Origin: Siphonodentalium dalli
Taxonomy: Eukaryota > Mollusca > Scaphopoda > Gadilida > Siphonodentaliidae
DNA: 64,000 nucleotides
Direction of reading: 5' to 3'
Assembly (NCBI GenBank): GCA_032622095.1
Contig: CP136066.1
Location: 52,542,609-52,606,608, forward strand
Notes under the pieces: generated by a model
What the model was told of the DNA's origin: nothing
Seen by the model: only the letters and a program-made list of their open reading frames with translations
Databases searched by the model: none
In this document: one piece after another, positions 26,265-36,950 of the stretch
How positions within the stretch are numbered: position 1 is the stretch's first letter
How the letters are laid out: each line of letters begins with the position of its first letter
Made by a program: the position numbers and the translations under genes

Positions 26265-26645
26265 ATTATGGACTTGTTCCGGTACCGTACGGTACATAAA
26301 ACTGATGAGTTAGTAGTCAGGCGCTATGCCAACAGGGGGAATGTAGCATTCTACGAATATTGTTGAACATTTCAAGCAAATTGTCGGTACCACTCTATAG
26401 AAAACAATGTCTGAACTACGCTGAATTGTAAATATTTACATCTCGATTCGGGATGCAACTTTCGGCGATAAAGTAAGGAAAACAAGTTTGCCATCGACAG
26501 TCACTGAATTAAATTAATATGTAAGAATGACGATGCGTGTTGTCAAATTGAATATAATATTTGTAAAACTAACTACTTTCAGCAAAATTATTCAACATTT
26601 ATATTTGAATACCCTACCCAAGCGTTTCACATCACTTTACTATAA
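26265..26645 (+). repeat. Dispersed repeat family A, copy 1
   Basis: Shares an ordered series of landmarks with 42,628-42,950 (plus) and 56,700-56,900 (minus): TATGGACTTGTTC, GGCGCTATGCCAAC, GAATGTAGCATTCT, TACCACTC(T/C)ATAG, TGTCTGAACTACGCT, and TTTCACATCACTTTA at the end. It includes a perfect 14-bp palindrome GTACCGTACGGTAC. The class of element is unknown. Confidence 0.75.
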
Positions 26646-28994
26646 TTTTCATTTATAGGCATAAAGTTTCATAAACAAATTAAATAAGTCCAACACACAA
26701 TAACGATTATTCATATTATGCCAGTGTTTTGAATATACAGCACAAATGTTAACCAGCCAAAAGTAGGAACACTTTTATTGACAGAAAATCACAATGTCAT
26801 GACGTTGTTTTGTCACATCCCTAAACGTACCTTTAAATTGGGTGTCTTATTCACATGTACCGGTACGGCAATTGTTTTTCTAGATTTTTTTCAGAACAAT
26901 TTATTTTGACAAAAGCTGGATTCACCCATACAAAACTGAAATATGTGATGAACATAGCATTGGTGAAATCTTTTTAGGAAAAATTTTGGTCCCCTGATCT
27001 CATAAAGTTGCATGATCTGATGATTTAAACTTTGAATTTCACAATCTCATATAAAAAATGGAGCTCAGCTCTGAAAAGATCCTCATGCCATGCAGCGATA
27101 TGGCGAGGTGACTTGGAATTGATCCAAATATCCTCATGTCGATCGTTAAATAGGCGAGGTGGCTTTGACGGCTGGCTCTAGATTTCAAGCAATTATATGC
27201 TATATATGAGATTGTTTGTTTTGAAATTTGAAATGATCAGTTTTATGTTTCTTTTCCACAACTTGGGAAGGGGTATCCACTGTCCAACTTCGAATTTGGA
27301 ATATCCTAGCTGCATGGGTCAGCGTCCCAGAAAAAAATCCAGAATCTCGACATTCTTGTAAATATCAATCACATTTCTTTAAAAAACATTACATAAATTT
27401 ATGACAGTCTACATTGAGGGTTCCTGAATTATTTTAGACTTCCAGTCATATATAGTTTGTGATATGGCTTTTATGCGTGGGACTTGTGTGATCGGAGTAC
27501 ATACACTCACCCCTCTGTCATCACATGACTGATTCAATTTGGAATTTTGGACTCTAATATACTGTCCAGATCCAGTCGCATCTATTGACACAATAAAATA
27601 ATTTGCGCGATTCTTTGACGTCATATATGGCGACATGTAAAATTTAGCTTGGCAATATAAAATTGCTTTTGATTCCTTTTGTCGTCTACAAACTCTTCTT
27701 CACCATCACCACCATATCATCATCTTCATCATCATCATAAGTTCACAATATGAGAGCAACCAAACTATCGATATAAAATTTACATGTAGTTCAGTTGAAC
27801 AAATCCCAATTGTTTACCTTTGAATTAGGCCTATACCAGTAGTTTAAGTTTAATACAAAATAGTGATTCTGTTCTCAATGATATCACCCTACTGTACTAG
27901 TATACGATTGAAACAATGTAATTCTTCTGCATTTTATGTGTCAAAAGTGATTTAGACAATCAGAACCTCTAGTACATGTATATAATATTAAATAATCAAA
28001 ATCAAAACATCTTCATAATAATGAATATCATATAAATTTAAATAATTATTGCAGTCAAATTCTATGTTGACTGGTAATCACTACTATACACAACCATCTG
28101 CATCATCATGGTTGCATGTGCCAGATAAAATATTAATTCAGAGCAATTAGTATTGATATATATGAGCTATGATTCTACAGATAACATGTCGACAATCTGT
28201 GCTTTTAGATACAAATCCAGATTCTGTAATCCAAAATGTCAATGTGGAGCAACAGTTATTATTGTTACTTTTGCGAGTGCAGTTATCATTATGTTTTTGC
28301 TGAATGCCGCCATTTTCGAATCCTCTATTAACAACAACAACATTCTACAACCCATTACATGCAGACAACTTTGACTCATTTATGATGTCGATATAATGGA
28401 TGATCACAGATGTTTCATGGTGACTGGAAAATCAAGGATTGGGGAATCTGGTTGAAATTTTCACAGGTATTTATGAATTATCTATAATAAAATAATTATT
28501 ATATGCTTTGAAGTTTGCACAAAATCTTCAGTCCCACTCACACTCTCAGGTAGCAGTACACAAGGCAAACAAAGGCATAACAGTGCCATAACTCAATGGC
28601 AAATTGTACGAAGAACCTACAGTACAGATAAATGATTACACCTAAAATTCCTGTCGAAATTGAAACATGCTTGATGGGATCTATGCCAAGGATAATGGCT
28701 CAGGATTTATTTGAAGTATAGTACCCCCTCCAAGGTTGGCAAAGTTGCTGGAAATCGTGTATTGCTACCTTAAAGTGACTTATTGATTTGGATAAATTAG
28801 TGAAAATCTACTGAAACATTTAATTTTTCCTATCTTCGTGTGTTACTATTCGCAGTTTCTATTTATGACTGTTGTTCTCGGAACTAGGCGCATTTGCTTG
28901 TAGAGTATTTGTTTCAGAGGCTATAAATACTATGGATTTCAGCTTGACAAGTCACTGAATGATCACACCGACTGGGCAAAAACCAAATTCAACG
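26646..28994. other. AT-rich stretch without a supported gene
   Basis: Contains TCATCATC-type simple sequence near 27,715 and a short pair of similar lines near 27,080 and 27,130 (ATCCTCATG...GGCGAGGTG). The 73-codon frame at 28,153-28,374 encodes one hydrophobic segment (VIIVTFASAVIIMFLLNAA) after CNPKCQCG. It has no other support and is most likely chance. Confidence 0.5.
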
Positions 28995-28995
28995 T

Positions 28996-29395
28996 ATGTC
29001 GGTAGCCGAGAGGTAGCGTACTGGTCTCTCATGCTAGCGGACCGTGGATCGCAACCTGGTCAGGGTATTCTGACAAAAAAAATCAGAACTCGGTCAGATA
29101 CCAAGTTTGTAAGGCTGAAAAGTCTCATTCGAGATCACTGAATAAAGATCCGAATGCAAAAGTGCCGACTTCCCCCATTACAACATTTGTCCAGGTATGT
29201 TGTTGTGGTGCAGTACGCTGTCCGATCGGGTGCGGACATAAATGGCTGACCCGTGTACACGCCTCGGTGTGTGCACGTTAAAGAACGCTACTGTAGTCAC
29301 CACAGGGTTATAAAGTTACTCGGCCATGGTAGCACCTGGACCGGCTCATAATTGTCAGTAAATGACAGCGAGCTGTAATGTGAAGAAGAAGATGT
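28996..29395 (+). mobile_element. tRNA-derived SINE
   Basis: The head has a Pol III box A (TAGCCGAGAGG, 29,003-29,013) and box B (GGATCGCAACC, 29,046-29,056) at tRNA spacing. A body follows with GTGTGCACGTTAAAGAACG, and the 3' end is a short GAAGAAGAAG tail. A possible weak target duplication ATGTC flanks it (about 28,996 and 29,391). The body motif is of the kind conserved across metazoan SINE superfamilies, but I cannot assign one. No folding tRNA is retained. The 60-codon frame inside is incidental. Confidence 0.8.
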
Positions 29396-29404
29396 CTGCT
29401 ATGG

Positions 29405-30050
29405 ATAATACAAAAACATTTCGGTTCACATGATTTGGGGGAGGGGGGTTGGTGATGTGATTATATATACATCAGTTACTCTGTACGATTCATTTCGAGT
29501 GGTGCGATTTTGTGTAATTATACATAAAATTGACATTAATTTAACGAAACGTGTTACATTTCAACAATGGAGTTCCTTGGATACCTGGTGCGAAAAGCCG
29601 TATTAATGTTGGTTATTTAGTCTTGGTCGTGTTTCCGAATGACCGAGTAATGTCAATTTGTACATTGGAGTTGGAGAGGGGGCAAAGTCAGCTACTGAGT
29701 TATCACGAACAGCGCGTGAGCACCAGCACAATATAAATGGTATATATTCTATAAATAATTAAATAGTGTGATTTCAACTTGACAATTAAGCATTGAATCA
29801 ATGAATGTACACCGAGCGGCCAAATAAACATGGTTCACATTTTGGGGGAGGGGGTGATTATACATGCATTAGTTATTCCCTACGATTTGTTTGGAGTTTT
29901 GCGTTCTTACATGTTTATGACGAAATGTGTTGCTAAGGGAACATTCCAACAATGGAATTCCTCGGATACCACCTACGAATAGGCGTATTGATATTGGTTA
30001 AACGGTCTTGGTCGTGTTTCCTAATAACCAAGTACATTGTCTTAACATAA
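29405..30050. repeat. Direct repeat pair of about 240 bp
   Basis: Landmarks GGTTCACAT, a G-run, GTGATTATA, ACGATT, CATT(T/C)CAACAATGGA, CCT(T/C)GGATACC, CGTATT, GGTCTTGGTCGTGTTTCC occur in the same order from about 29,420 and again from about 29,830. Divergence is moderate. The 61-codon frame at 29,551-29,736 is in the first copy and is not conserved in the second. Confidence 0.75.
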
Positions 30051-30055
30051 TCAGG

Positions 30056-30123
30056 GGGTGGGGGGGAGGGTGTGGCAAGAACATTCTCTTAACATATGCG
30101 GGGGAGGGTGGGGGGGGGGGGGC
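30056..30123 (+). repeat. G-rich tract
   Basis: Runs of 5-13 G separated by short spacers, potentially forming G-quadruplexes on the plus strand. Confidence 0.8.
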
Positions 30124-31467
30124 TGGCTAGTAAATAATCACAGTGCATATGCTCTGGTCAGCAGAATACAGATGTAATATGTCTGTTCAGACTGCCTTTT
30201 CGACTGGGATATTTAGAATTTAACTTTGTTTTTTGGTTGAAAAATTGAAATATAAGTATCTGGGGCCATAACCGCCAGTGTAGCCTGTGTTAACTGTGTC
30301 ATTACTGGTTTGAAGGTTTATTTATTTTACAAAACTGGGAAAGTTGTCAAAAAAGTGAAAAATTTGGATACGCAACAGGGTTTATATACAGGAAAATAGC
30401 CCGATTTCTCTCCCCTGAATTATGTCATCTTGGCTTGCAAGACCTTTTTTTCAAATTGATACGATAACTTTTTTTCTATTTAAAATATTTCTCAGCTCTA
30501 ACATAGCTCTATCAGGTGGAAGAATCTTATTTACCGACATTCGCTTTATCATGGTCTGTTTTTGGGTTGAAAATGGCCAATTTGAGTTAAAAAAAATGGG
30601 TAAAATTGAGCGTTTCATGTGTGCAAACCAAGGGGCATAACTCAATGACAAGCACCATTCTGCAAACCTTGTCATATTCCGTATCATTTCAGACTCGGCT
30701 TTAATACAATGCCATGATTGGTACGAACTATATATCACATTATTTTTAGCTGAGTCAAGGGCCGGCGCGCATTTTGAATTTAGTTGTAGTACCGGTACAT
30801 CGATTCGTGGGTACGAAAACATTCCAATAAATTTGAATTAAGCATTTTTTAAGTTTTGTTTTGTATTACAACAATGATATAGAATAGTTTATAAAATATC
30901 TATATAAAATTACGCATGGCTTAAATTTGTTGTAGACATGACAAATAGCTCAATTGTTGCGAGGTGACAACATATTTGAACATCAAATGCCATTATCGAT
31001 TCAGACCATAATACAGTGCTGAATCTGTGCTATCAATGCAATAAAATCGGATGCTTGGTCCAGGTTTCCAGATATTTTGGCGATAAAATATTATGGACCA
31101 TACATAATCATTAGTCTAGATCGAATAACTTGTCAAATAAGAATTCAAGTAATCGGATTATGTAAAACGTCAGCTATATATATAGAGGTGACACATTTCT
31201 TCCAGGTCTGCATTCTATGAAAAATTAATTCTAATTATACCAGAGAGCTAGGCCTGAGAGGTCATATGTCCAGGCATGTGGGGAAAACATTTTGCAGAAA
31301 ATTATATTTAGTTATATTTTAAGATAAATTAATCGAGAAATAATCATTTGTCACCGTACATGTATGTCACGTACAAATGTATAATCATATACTTGAGTGG
31401 CTCATACAGTACAATACAAGCAACAACAGTTACCTGTGAAATTAATTAATTGTGACCTCTTTTGTAG
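30124..31467. other. No gene recognised
   Basis: Opposed open frames at 30,422-30,640 (+) and 30,451-30,822 (-) overlap each other. Both have AT-driven composition and no domain. Phrases such as GGCATAACTCAATGACAAG recall common non-coding repeats. The end of the stretch is a pyrimidine-rich acceptor-like segment (GACCTCTTTTGTAG). Confidence 0.5.
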
Positions 31468-31610
31468 GGAGATCAGAATGGTACAAGATCAAGGTTGTGA
31501 AGGGTCGGGACAGCAATCTCCAACCCAGGACCCAGGTGCTCTACTTCAGGGATGAAACATATACTGGAGGTCATCTGGTCACTGAATATAGGGGAGCGTA
31601 CCATCCCTGA
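31468..31610 (+). CDS. Putative terminal coding exon, unrecognised
   Basis: A good acceptor (CCTCTTTTGTAG, AG at 31,466-31,467) opens a 46-codon frame to TGA at 31,608-31,610; the other two frames stop early. Codons are strongly G/C-ending (TAC AAG ATC AAG, CAG GTG CTC TAC TTC), which is unlike the surrounding AT-rich sequence. The peptide includes SEWYKIKVVKGRDSN, RTQVLYFRDETY and GGHLVTEYRG. I do not recognise the family. A GTAAGT at 31,626, just past the stop, could be a donor within a 3' UTR. The upstream exons were not found. Alternatives are a recent pseudogene or an element fragment. Confidence 0.45.
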
Positions 31611-31626
31611 AGTTTCTAGATAATTG

Positions 31627-32447
31627 TAAGTCACCACTCATTGAACAAATCATCCAAACATGCAGTTTAATAGTCATATTGTGACCTGTAATACCTTTAG
31701 GGCTGTAGCAATACACATTTTAATGATATGATACATATCACAATACAAACTTACATTATGATCAAATACATGTCACAATTCACTTTATTGCTTTTGAAAC
31801 TGAACTGAAATTGATATTTCTAATATTTGAACAATTATTCATCTAAAAATCATTGATTGTATCTTTACAACCATCTCTCAATGTTTGTATGAGTCATTTT
31901 GGTGGAAACAATATTTTGTATACCAGATTTATACAACAATTTACAAGATGATGTTCATATATATACTTAAGTATGGTAAGTCTGTGAGAGAAGATGATTT
32001 GACAGCAAGCACTATGCGCTTATATGGAGGCATGTCCTCAGAAAAGAACAGTATATGCTTATGAGTCATTTTGATCATTTACATAATCTAGAAGTGCAGT
32101 GGCATATTTCACCTACCAGCACAAGCAGTGCTCCTTGATTTTATTATACTTTTGTATCCCGAAAAACTGAGGACATGATATGTATTGTATCATTATAGAA
32201 TCGCATTGCGATACAATCAAATGTATATACATCCTAGAAGCATTTCAACATCAAAGATCTAACCATGATTTGACGCTTTACATGTACATGTACATATATG
32301 AATAATACATTTAGATTGGTTGCCCATATGTAAATATAATTGTCTAAAATCTATCTAAAATAGCCCTCTAATTGCCCTCATATGCTGTTTTAAATTCGGC
32401 ACCGATGGGTAGTACTGCGAGAATTTAAATATGAGTAAGGTACTTGC
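31627..32447. other. No gene recognised
   Basis: AT-rich, intron-like sequence with ATACATATCACAATA-type simple stretches. Nothing supported. Confidence 0.5.
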
Positions 32448-32451
32448 TTAA

Positions 32452-32691
32452 CACTTTCATGACTGGAGCTTCCTGAAATTTTGCGAAAAACCCTGTGCCA
32501 ATGCCTTCTTTTATATAAGCGAGTCTCCCATAGGGAGTCTCACATATATAAGAGAATACATTGGCCTAACAATATTTACCATGATCGTGTAAGCCAGTGC
32601 AAGGATCCATATGGGAGACTCGCATGTATAAGAGAATGCACTGGCACAGGATCTTTAATGCTGCACCAGTGAAGCTCCCGTCCTGAAAGGG
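32452..32691. mobile_element. TTAA-type MITE, family E (copy 1, uninterrupted)
   Basis: The ends are near-inverted: left CACTTTCATGACTGGAGCTTC, right (reverse complement) CCCTTTCAGGACGGGAGCTTC. TTAA precedes the left end (32,448-32,451); the right flank is TAAA, a changed TTAA. Interior arms also pair: CTGTGCCAATGCCTTC with GAATGCACTGGCACAG, and GCGAGTCTCCCATA with TATGGGAGACTCGC. CCC ends plus TTAA recall piggyBac elements. It encodes no protein. A second copy at 49,815-50,284 carries a nested MITE. Confidence 0.75.
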
Positions 32692-33289
32692 TAAATTACT
32701 TCTGATGCATAAATTCCATATTCCCTTAGTTCATCATTATTGGTTGATACATTACTGTTTATATACCAATCTCTCATTTTCATATACAGTACTAGGGCAC
32801 TATATAAAAAGGCTTTACAAATATTACTTTTTAATGCCTTTGTTAAGACCCACATCCACTACCGTATAATTGCAGAACGCAGATGCAGCAACTTTTGCTA
32901 TTTTGGTCTCCCATACTATGAAAAATGGATCCTTAGAATGTAAACAATGTATGCAAATGGAGGACAATTTAAATTTTTCTGGATCGTACTTTTTCACAGA
33001 CAGGAAATTTGGGAAAGTTCTTGTTTCTGTTCAAAATAAGGTCTCCTTGGCTCTAGCCAGATAGTTACAGGAGTACAGGACCGTCGTAATTTTTCAGTTT
33101 CTGAAAAATGTTACCCATGATCACAGCTGGACAAACGCCATTTGGGAAAAATTTGATCGCTTTATCAGGTCCGGCAATTTCCCTATTTGCTGTATACCCC
33201 AATCGGCATTATTACTTATGTACGCCAATTGGTGTATATACATCTATCAGCCTATATATTAATTGATAGAAGCTACACATGCAGGTAAC
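32692..33289. other. No gene recognised
   Basis: Several overlapping short frames on both strands, none with recognisable content. Confidence 0.45.
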
Positions 33290-33410
33290 AGCCCTCTTAA
33301 TTGGCTATGGCAATCAGCATTGCTGAAGCAAACCGGGTCACGGCAAGGGGTTGCCGTAGCAGATTGCCGAGTCTAAACTATCTGAATTAAGAGAGCTGCA
33401 CACATCACCT
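33290..33410. mobile_element. Short foldback repeat (pair with 41,616-41,705)
   Basis: The ends CAGCCCTCTTAATTGGCTA and TATCTGAATTAAGAGAGCTG are imperfect inverted repeats. The core GGCAAGGGGTTGCCG is a small hairpin. A second copy with the same order of landmarks is at 41,616-41,705. Confidence 0.6.
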
Positions 33411-33621
33411 TAGTTTTGAACAAAAATTGCAAGAACCACAAATTTGCGCAATATGTTGTCTAGTTATATGATTAGTGTGCACGTATATAATCATACGGTT
33501 AAAGAAAATTAGGAAAACGTGAACTTTTATGCGGCGAAGCCAATTTATTGTCTTTTGAAGATGATTAATATGTTAGCTGATGTGAATATTTTGTAAAATG
33601 GGGTTATATCTTAATTTACAG

Positions 33622-33708
33622 ATTCAGAAGACGAACTTAATCGGATAGAGAAGCCTTATCTGTAGACAGCAGTAAAGGACAGACTGATCATTGATTGGCT
33701 TAAAACAG
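33622..33708 (+). pseudogene. Exon-like segment with one in-frame TAG
   Basis: Acceptor TTAATTTACAG and a strong donor CAG|GTAAGA bound 87 bp. One frame reads SEDELNRIEKPYL, TAG, TAVKDRLIIDWLKT and leaves a single G at the donor. That phase fits the 38,739 exon, which begins AG and would complete a GAG codon. The other frames also contain stops, so as it stands it cannot be an internal coding exon. It is either a decayed exon (the TAG could come from CAG by deamination) or part of a spliced non-coding or 3' UTR region. Confidence 0.35.
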
Positions 33709-33739
33709 GTAAGACATATTTTTATAGAAATGAGCCTTG

Positions 33740-34289
33740 TCTGTCCATCTGTCCATCCGTGTGTCTGTCTGGAACATTGTCTGAGTCTGTATTCTGTCAT
33801 TTTCTGGCCAATTTAAAAAAAAACTTTTTACAAACACCTGAGATTTTGGTCGGACTCATTTTGGCGGAGTTATTTCCTTTTTTCGACATAGAAACGTACA
33901 TGCTGGTACGCATCTTTACCAGCCTGTATTCCGTCATTTTCCAGTCAATTTTCTTTTAAATTGGCACAGATGTCAAACAGCATGGAACCTGAACACCTGC
34001 ATTTGAGTTCAGTCGTAGTAATTTTGGCAGATTTATCAGGATTTATTGTAATATTTCAACATAGAAATGTTTTATTTATTTTTTAGTTTATAAAAAACGA
34101 GGGACAGTTGGCGGGCGGGCGGACCTAAAAAATGCCTTATAACTTTGACATTTGTGAACGGATTTGGTATGTGAGTTGCTCCCAATGACTGTTTACTGCA
34201 TGTAGAAAATGGGTCATGTCCAAACTTTTTGACAAGAGTTATCCATCTTTGATAACTTTTTTGCATTTTTTCACTGTTAGCGCGATAAC
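33740..34289. other. Degenerate dispersed repeat, no gene
   Basis: GTCTGTCCATCTGTCCATCC, GGTACGCATCTTTACC and GATAACTTTTTTGC-type phrases resemble the family at 43,284-43,880 and the start of the next tandem repeat. Confidence 0.55.
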
Positions 34290-34745
34290 TCAATCAATTA
34301 TTAACTGATTCGAACCATATTTGACGTATGAGTCTCTTGCAACAATATCTCGAACGAGTTCGAAAACCAGGTTTGTCCGAATTTTTTCCCCGGAGTTATA
34401 GGCCTTAGTTTGTCTATTTTTAGCATTTTTTTCACCATAAGCGTGATAACTGAATAAAATATTAACTGATTCAAACCATATTTGATATATGAGTCTCTTG
34501 CAACAATATCTTGGACGAGTTTGAAAACCAGGTTTGTTCAAATTTTTCCCCCGGAGTTTGTCTATTTTTAGCATGTTTTTCACTGTTAGAGCGATAATAC
34601 AATTAAATATTAACTGATTCAAACCATAATTGAAATATGAGTCTCTTGCAACAATATTTCGGACGAGTTCGAAAACCAGGTTTGTCCGACATTTTGGGCC
34701 TTGTGTGGGCCTTATCGTCAAGTTATTGGCAGAAGTTTTTTTCAA
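34290..34745. repeat. Three-copy tandem repeat, 162- and 147-bp spacing
   Basis: TTAACTGATTC occurs at 34,301, 34,463 and 34,608; GAGTCTCTTGCAACAAT at 34,329, 34,491 and 34,638. Each unit also has ACGAGTT(C/T)GAAAACCAGG. The 151-codon minus-strand frame here is created by the repeat and shows the same peptide three times (NLVFELVR or equivalents). I do not consider it a gene. Confidence 0.85.
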
Positions 34746-34788
34746 CTGCCAATAAACTCGACATGTTATTTTTTTCTTGACACATTAA

Positions 34789-35431
34789 CCCTTTGAATCC
34801 GTAACACCGATATTTCAGTGCAAATGAACTACGACTACATCCAGTAACACCGACAGTTCAGTGCAGCGATGACATGAGTCGATAGCAAATTTAAATATAG
34901 TATAACCCGCATCAGACCCACTGATTTATATTTAAATGGCACCCAGATATGTCGGCGTTGCCCAAGGTGTGTATGGACTGGTTGACTGCTAATATTGGGT
35001 AGAATATATGCGCATGCACATATCATATAATCTACAAAGAACACACAATATTTTAAGCGAACTGTGATGCTAAATTTATGGCATATAGTATCATGTTCCA
35101 CATGTTTGTAGAACAGATATAATTTAAACAAATATTTTCAGATTAAAGTACTAGTACCCTCACATTTATTAATCAGTGTTATTCCACATATGGGGAAGGG
35201 TCTATCATATATCAATTTGATTTATTTGCACATACACACAATAGCGCAATGAGAAATAAATGGTTTATAGCATACTGATGCACGACAAACCAACTAAAAT
35301 ATAATTTAATGGGCCCAAAAACAGGTCGGTGGCAGCCAGGCGTGTATATGGAATTACCCACTAGTATCAGGTACTAGTAGGGCTATATGTGCATGCTCGA
35401 CCATAGGCTATTTTTTACAGGGTTCAAAGGG
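34789..35431. mobile_element. piggyBac-like non-autonomous element, family D
   Basis: 643 bp flanked by perfect TTAA (34,785-34,788 and 35,432-35,435). Terminal inverted repeats are CCCTTTGAATCC-GTAA and, from the right end, CCCTTTGAACCCTGTAA. CCC next to TTAA is the known piggyBac terminal signature. There is no transposase; the 98-codon minus-strand frame is not recognisable. The interior is AT-rich, with two similar halves near 34,800 and 34,845 (AACACCGAYANTTCAGTGCA). Confidence 0.8.
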
Positions 35432-35435
35432 TTAA

Positions 35436-36835
35436 AGACAGTTTGTACTATAGTGATCTGGAACCCATAAATCCGTCAAACCGTTGGGGGACATTTTATT
35501 TTTAATTAGTTACACAGTTGGTTTTATCAATAAAAAGCTGATTTGACAAAAAATAGGTCAACATCTTTCATAACAAAACCATTGTCCCATAGAGGTTTAC
35601 ATGCATAAACGTAAATATACAGCAATTGGGGTAAGTGCTGGACCTGCTAACATGCCACAGCATTAAACATTTTTACTAATTTCGGGGTCTGAATCTGATA
35701 AATTAATAAGAGTACAGAGCGGAATAATAGTACCGGTACAGGGTGGCAACATGGAACTTGGAAGCAAGTCAGTCTGAAACTCTATACCATATATCGTTTA
35801 TTTTTGCGAAATATTTGTTTATTTTTGTGAAATACAGAAGATTTTAAAACCTTTAATAATCCAAATGACCTTTTTTTCTTTTGTGACCCATAATTATTTT
35901 TCTCGGTTGACAAAAAAATAAATAATGGAAAGCACCGATATGCAATGCCCGCGGATCGTGTACTGTTAACACTGAGTATGTTTCTTGCAATAATGCTATG
36001 ATGGGAGTGATTTTTTCTCTGACGAGTACTGCTTGCATACTTATTGTCCGAGTATGAATACAGCTGTGGATCCCCTGTGTGTCCACCCGACCATCCGCTA
36101 TGCGCAGAGATTGGGGTCAAACTAAACATGACATGTCAAAATACTATTGAAATTCCATTCTATGGCACCAAACCCCATACATGATTATTGGGCTGTACGG
36201 CATTTTGATTAATCGTCAACACTGTCTTACACCGGCCAAATTAATTTCTTCTCTGTATATCGGCAGTTCAATTGCGACAGGTCATGTATTTTTGACCGAT
36301 AACCAATCAAACATTCTCACACACAGAGACTGGCCGATCGGGAGACCGGGAAAATTCCTGATTGGCCGGAGGCCGTGGGGGGAGGGGGGGGGGTTGGTAT
36401 ATGTGGCCGCCACCTGTGTTGTTTAACCAGCCAAATTGGCTAATCGTAATTTTTGTCATTAAATGAACTTGTCAGCATCATATAACACCACGTAAAGACC
36501 CCGTTAATCTCGTGATTTTAACGGTAACTTGCAGCTGTAAATTCCAAAATATTTCTCACGCACCCGTCCCGGACCCTCCCCCAATTGAAATTTCCAACAC
36601 AATAGGAACGCTTCAGTTGAGGCCAGTCTAGATGCTAGGATTAGCGATTTTCTTGTATAGTTTTCAAAATTTTCTCACCCCGGGCCGAACAACCATGGAC
36701 AGCCCGGTGTGTCCTGGTCTCTTGTCCGTAGCCGTGTGCATTTGTCTGGAGTTGGACCGCTAGATGTTAGAATTTATGCAATTTTTCAGGTAAAAATATC
36801 TTAATGGTCTCATACCAGGAATATATAGAACCTTG
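35436..36835. other. No gene recognised; one G-run
   Basis: Two overlapping minus-strand frames (35,782-36,129) are AT-driven and lack domains. A G-rich tract with 9- and 6-base runs lies at 36,376-36,393. A CCGGTACC-type step is near 35,730. Nothing else supported. Confidence 0.5.
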
Positions 36836-36950
36836 GTATTTCCAAAGGTGGACACCCCCCCGAACAGATTCTGATTTAGGGGGGGGGGGTGCAGTTGGAA
36901 TTTCCCAAGGTGGACACCCCCTGAACAGATTCCGATTTAAGGGGGGTACG
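36836..36950. repeat. Two-copy tandem repeat with C and G runs
   Basis: AAGGTGGACACCCCC...GAACAGATTCYGATTTA followed by a G-run appears at about 36,845 and 36,908. Each unit pairs a C-run with a G-run about 20 bp apart and could form a hairpin. Confidence 0.75.

Noticed and set aside
28153-28374. 73-codon frame with one hydrophobic segment
   Set aside because: Only composition supports it. No splice or promoter context and no known family.
29001-29073. Functional tRNA gene
   Set aside because: Boxes A and B are present, but the stems do not close and the sequence continues into a SINE body.
30451-30822. 123-codon minus-strand ORF
   Set aside because: No domain or distinctive codon use, and overlaps a plus-strand frame. 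Likely chance.
34290-34745. 151-codon minus-strand ORF
   Set aside because: Created by a three-copy non-coding tandem repeat. Repeated peptide and unequal unit lengths argue against a protein.
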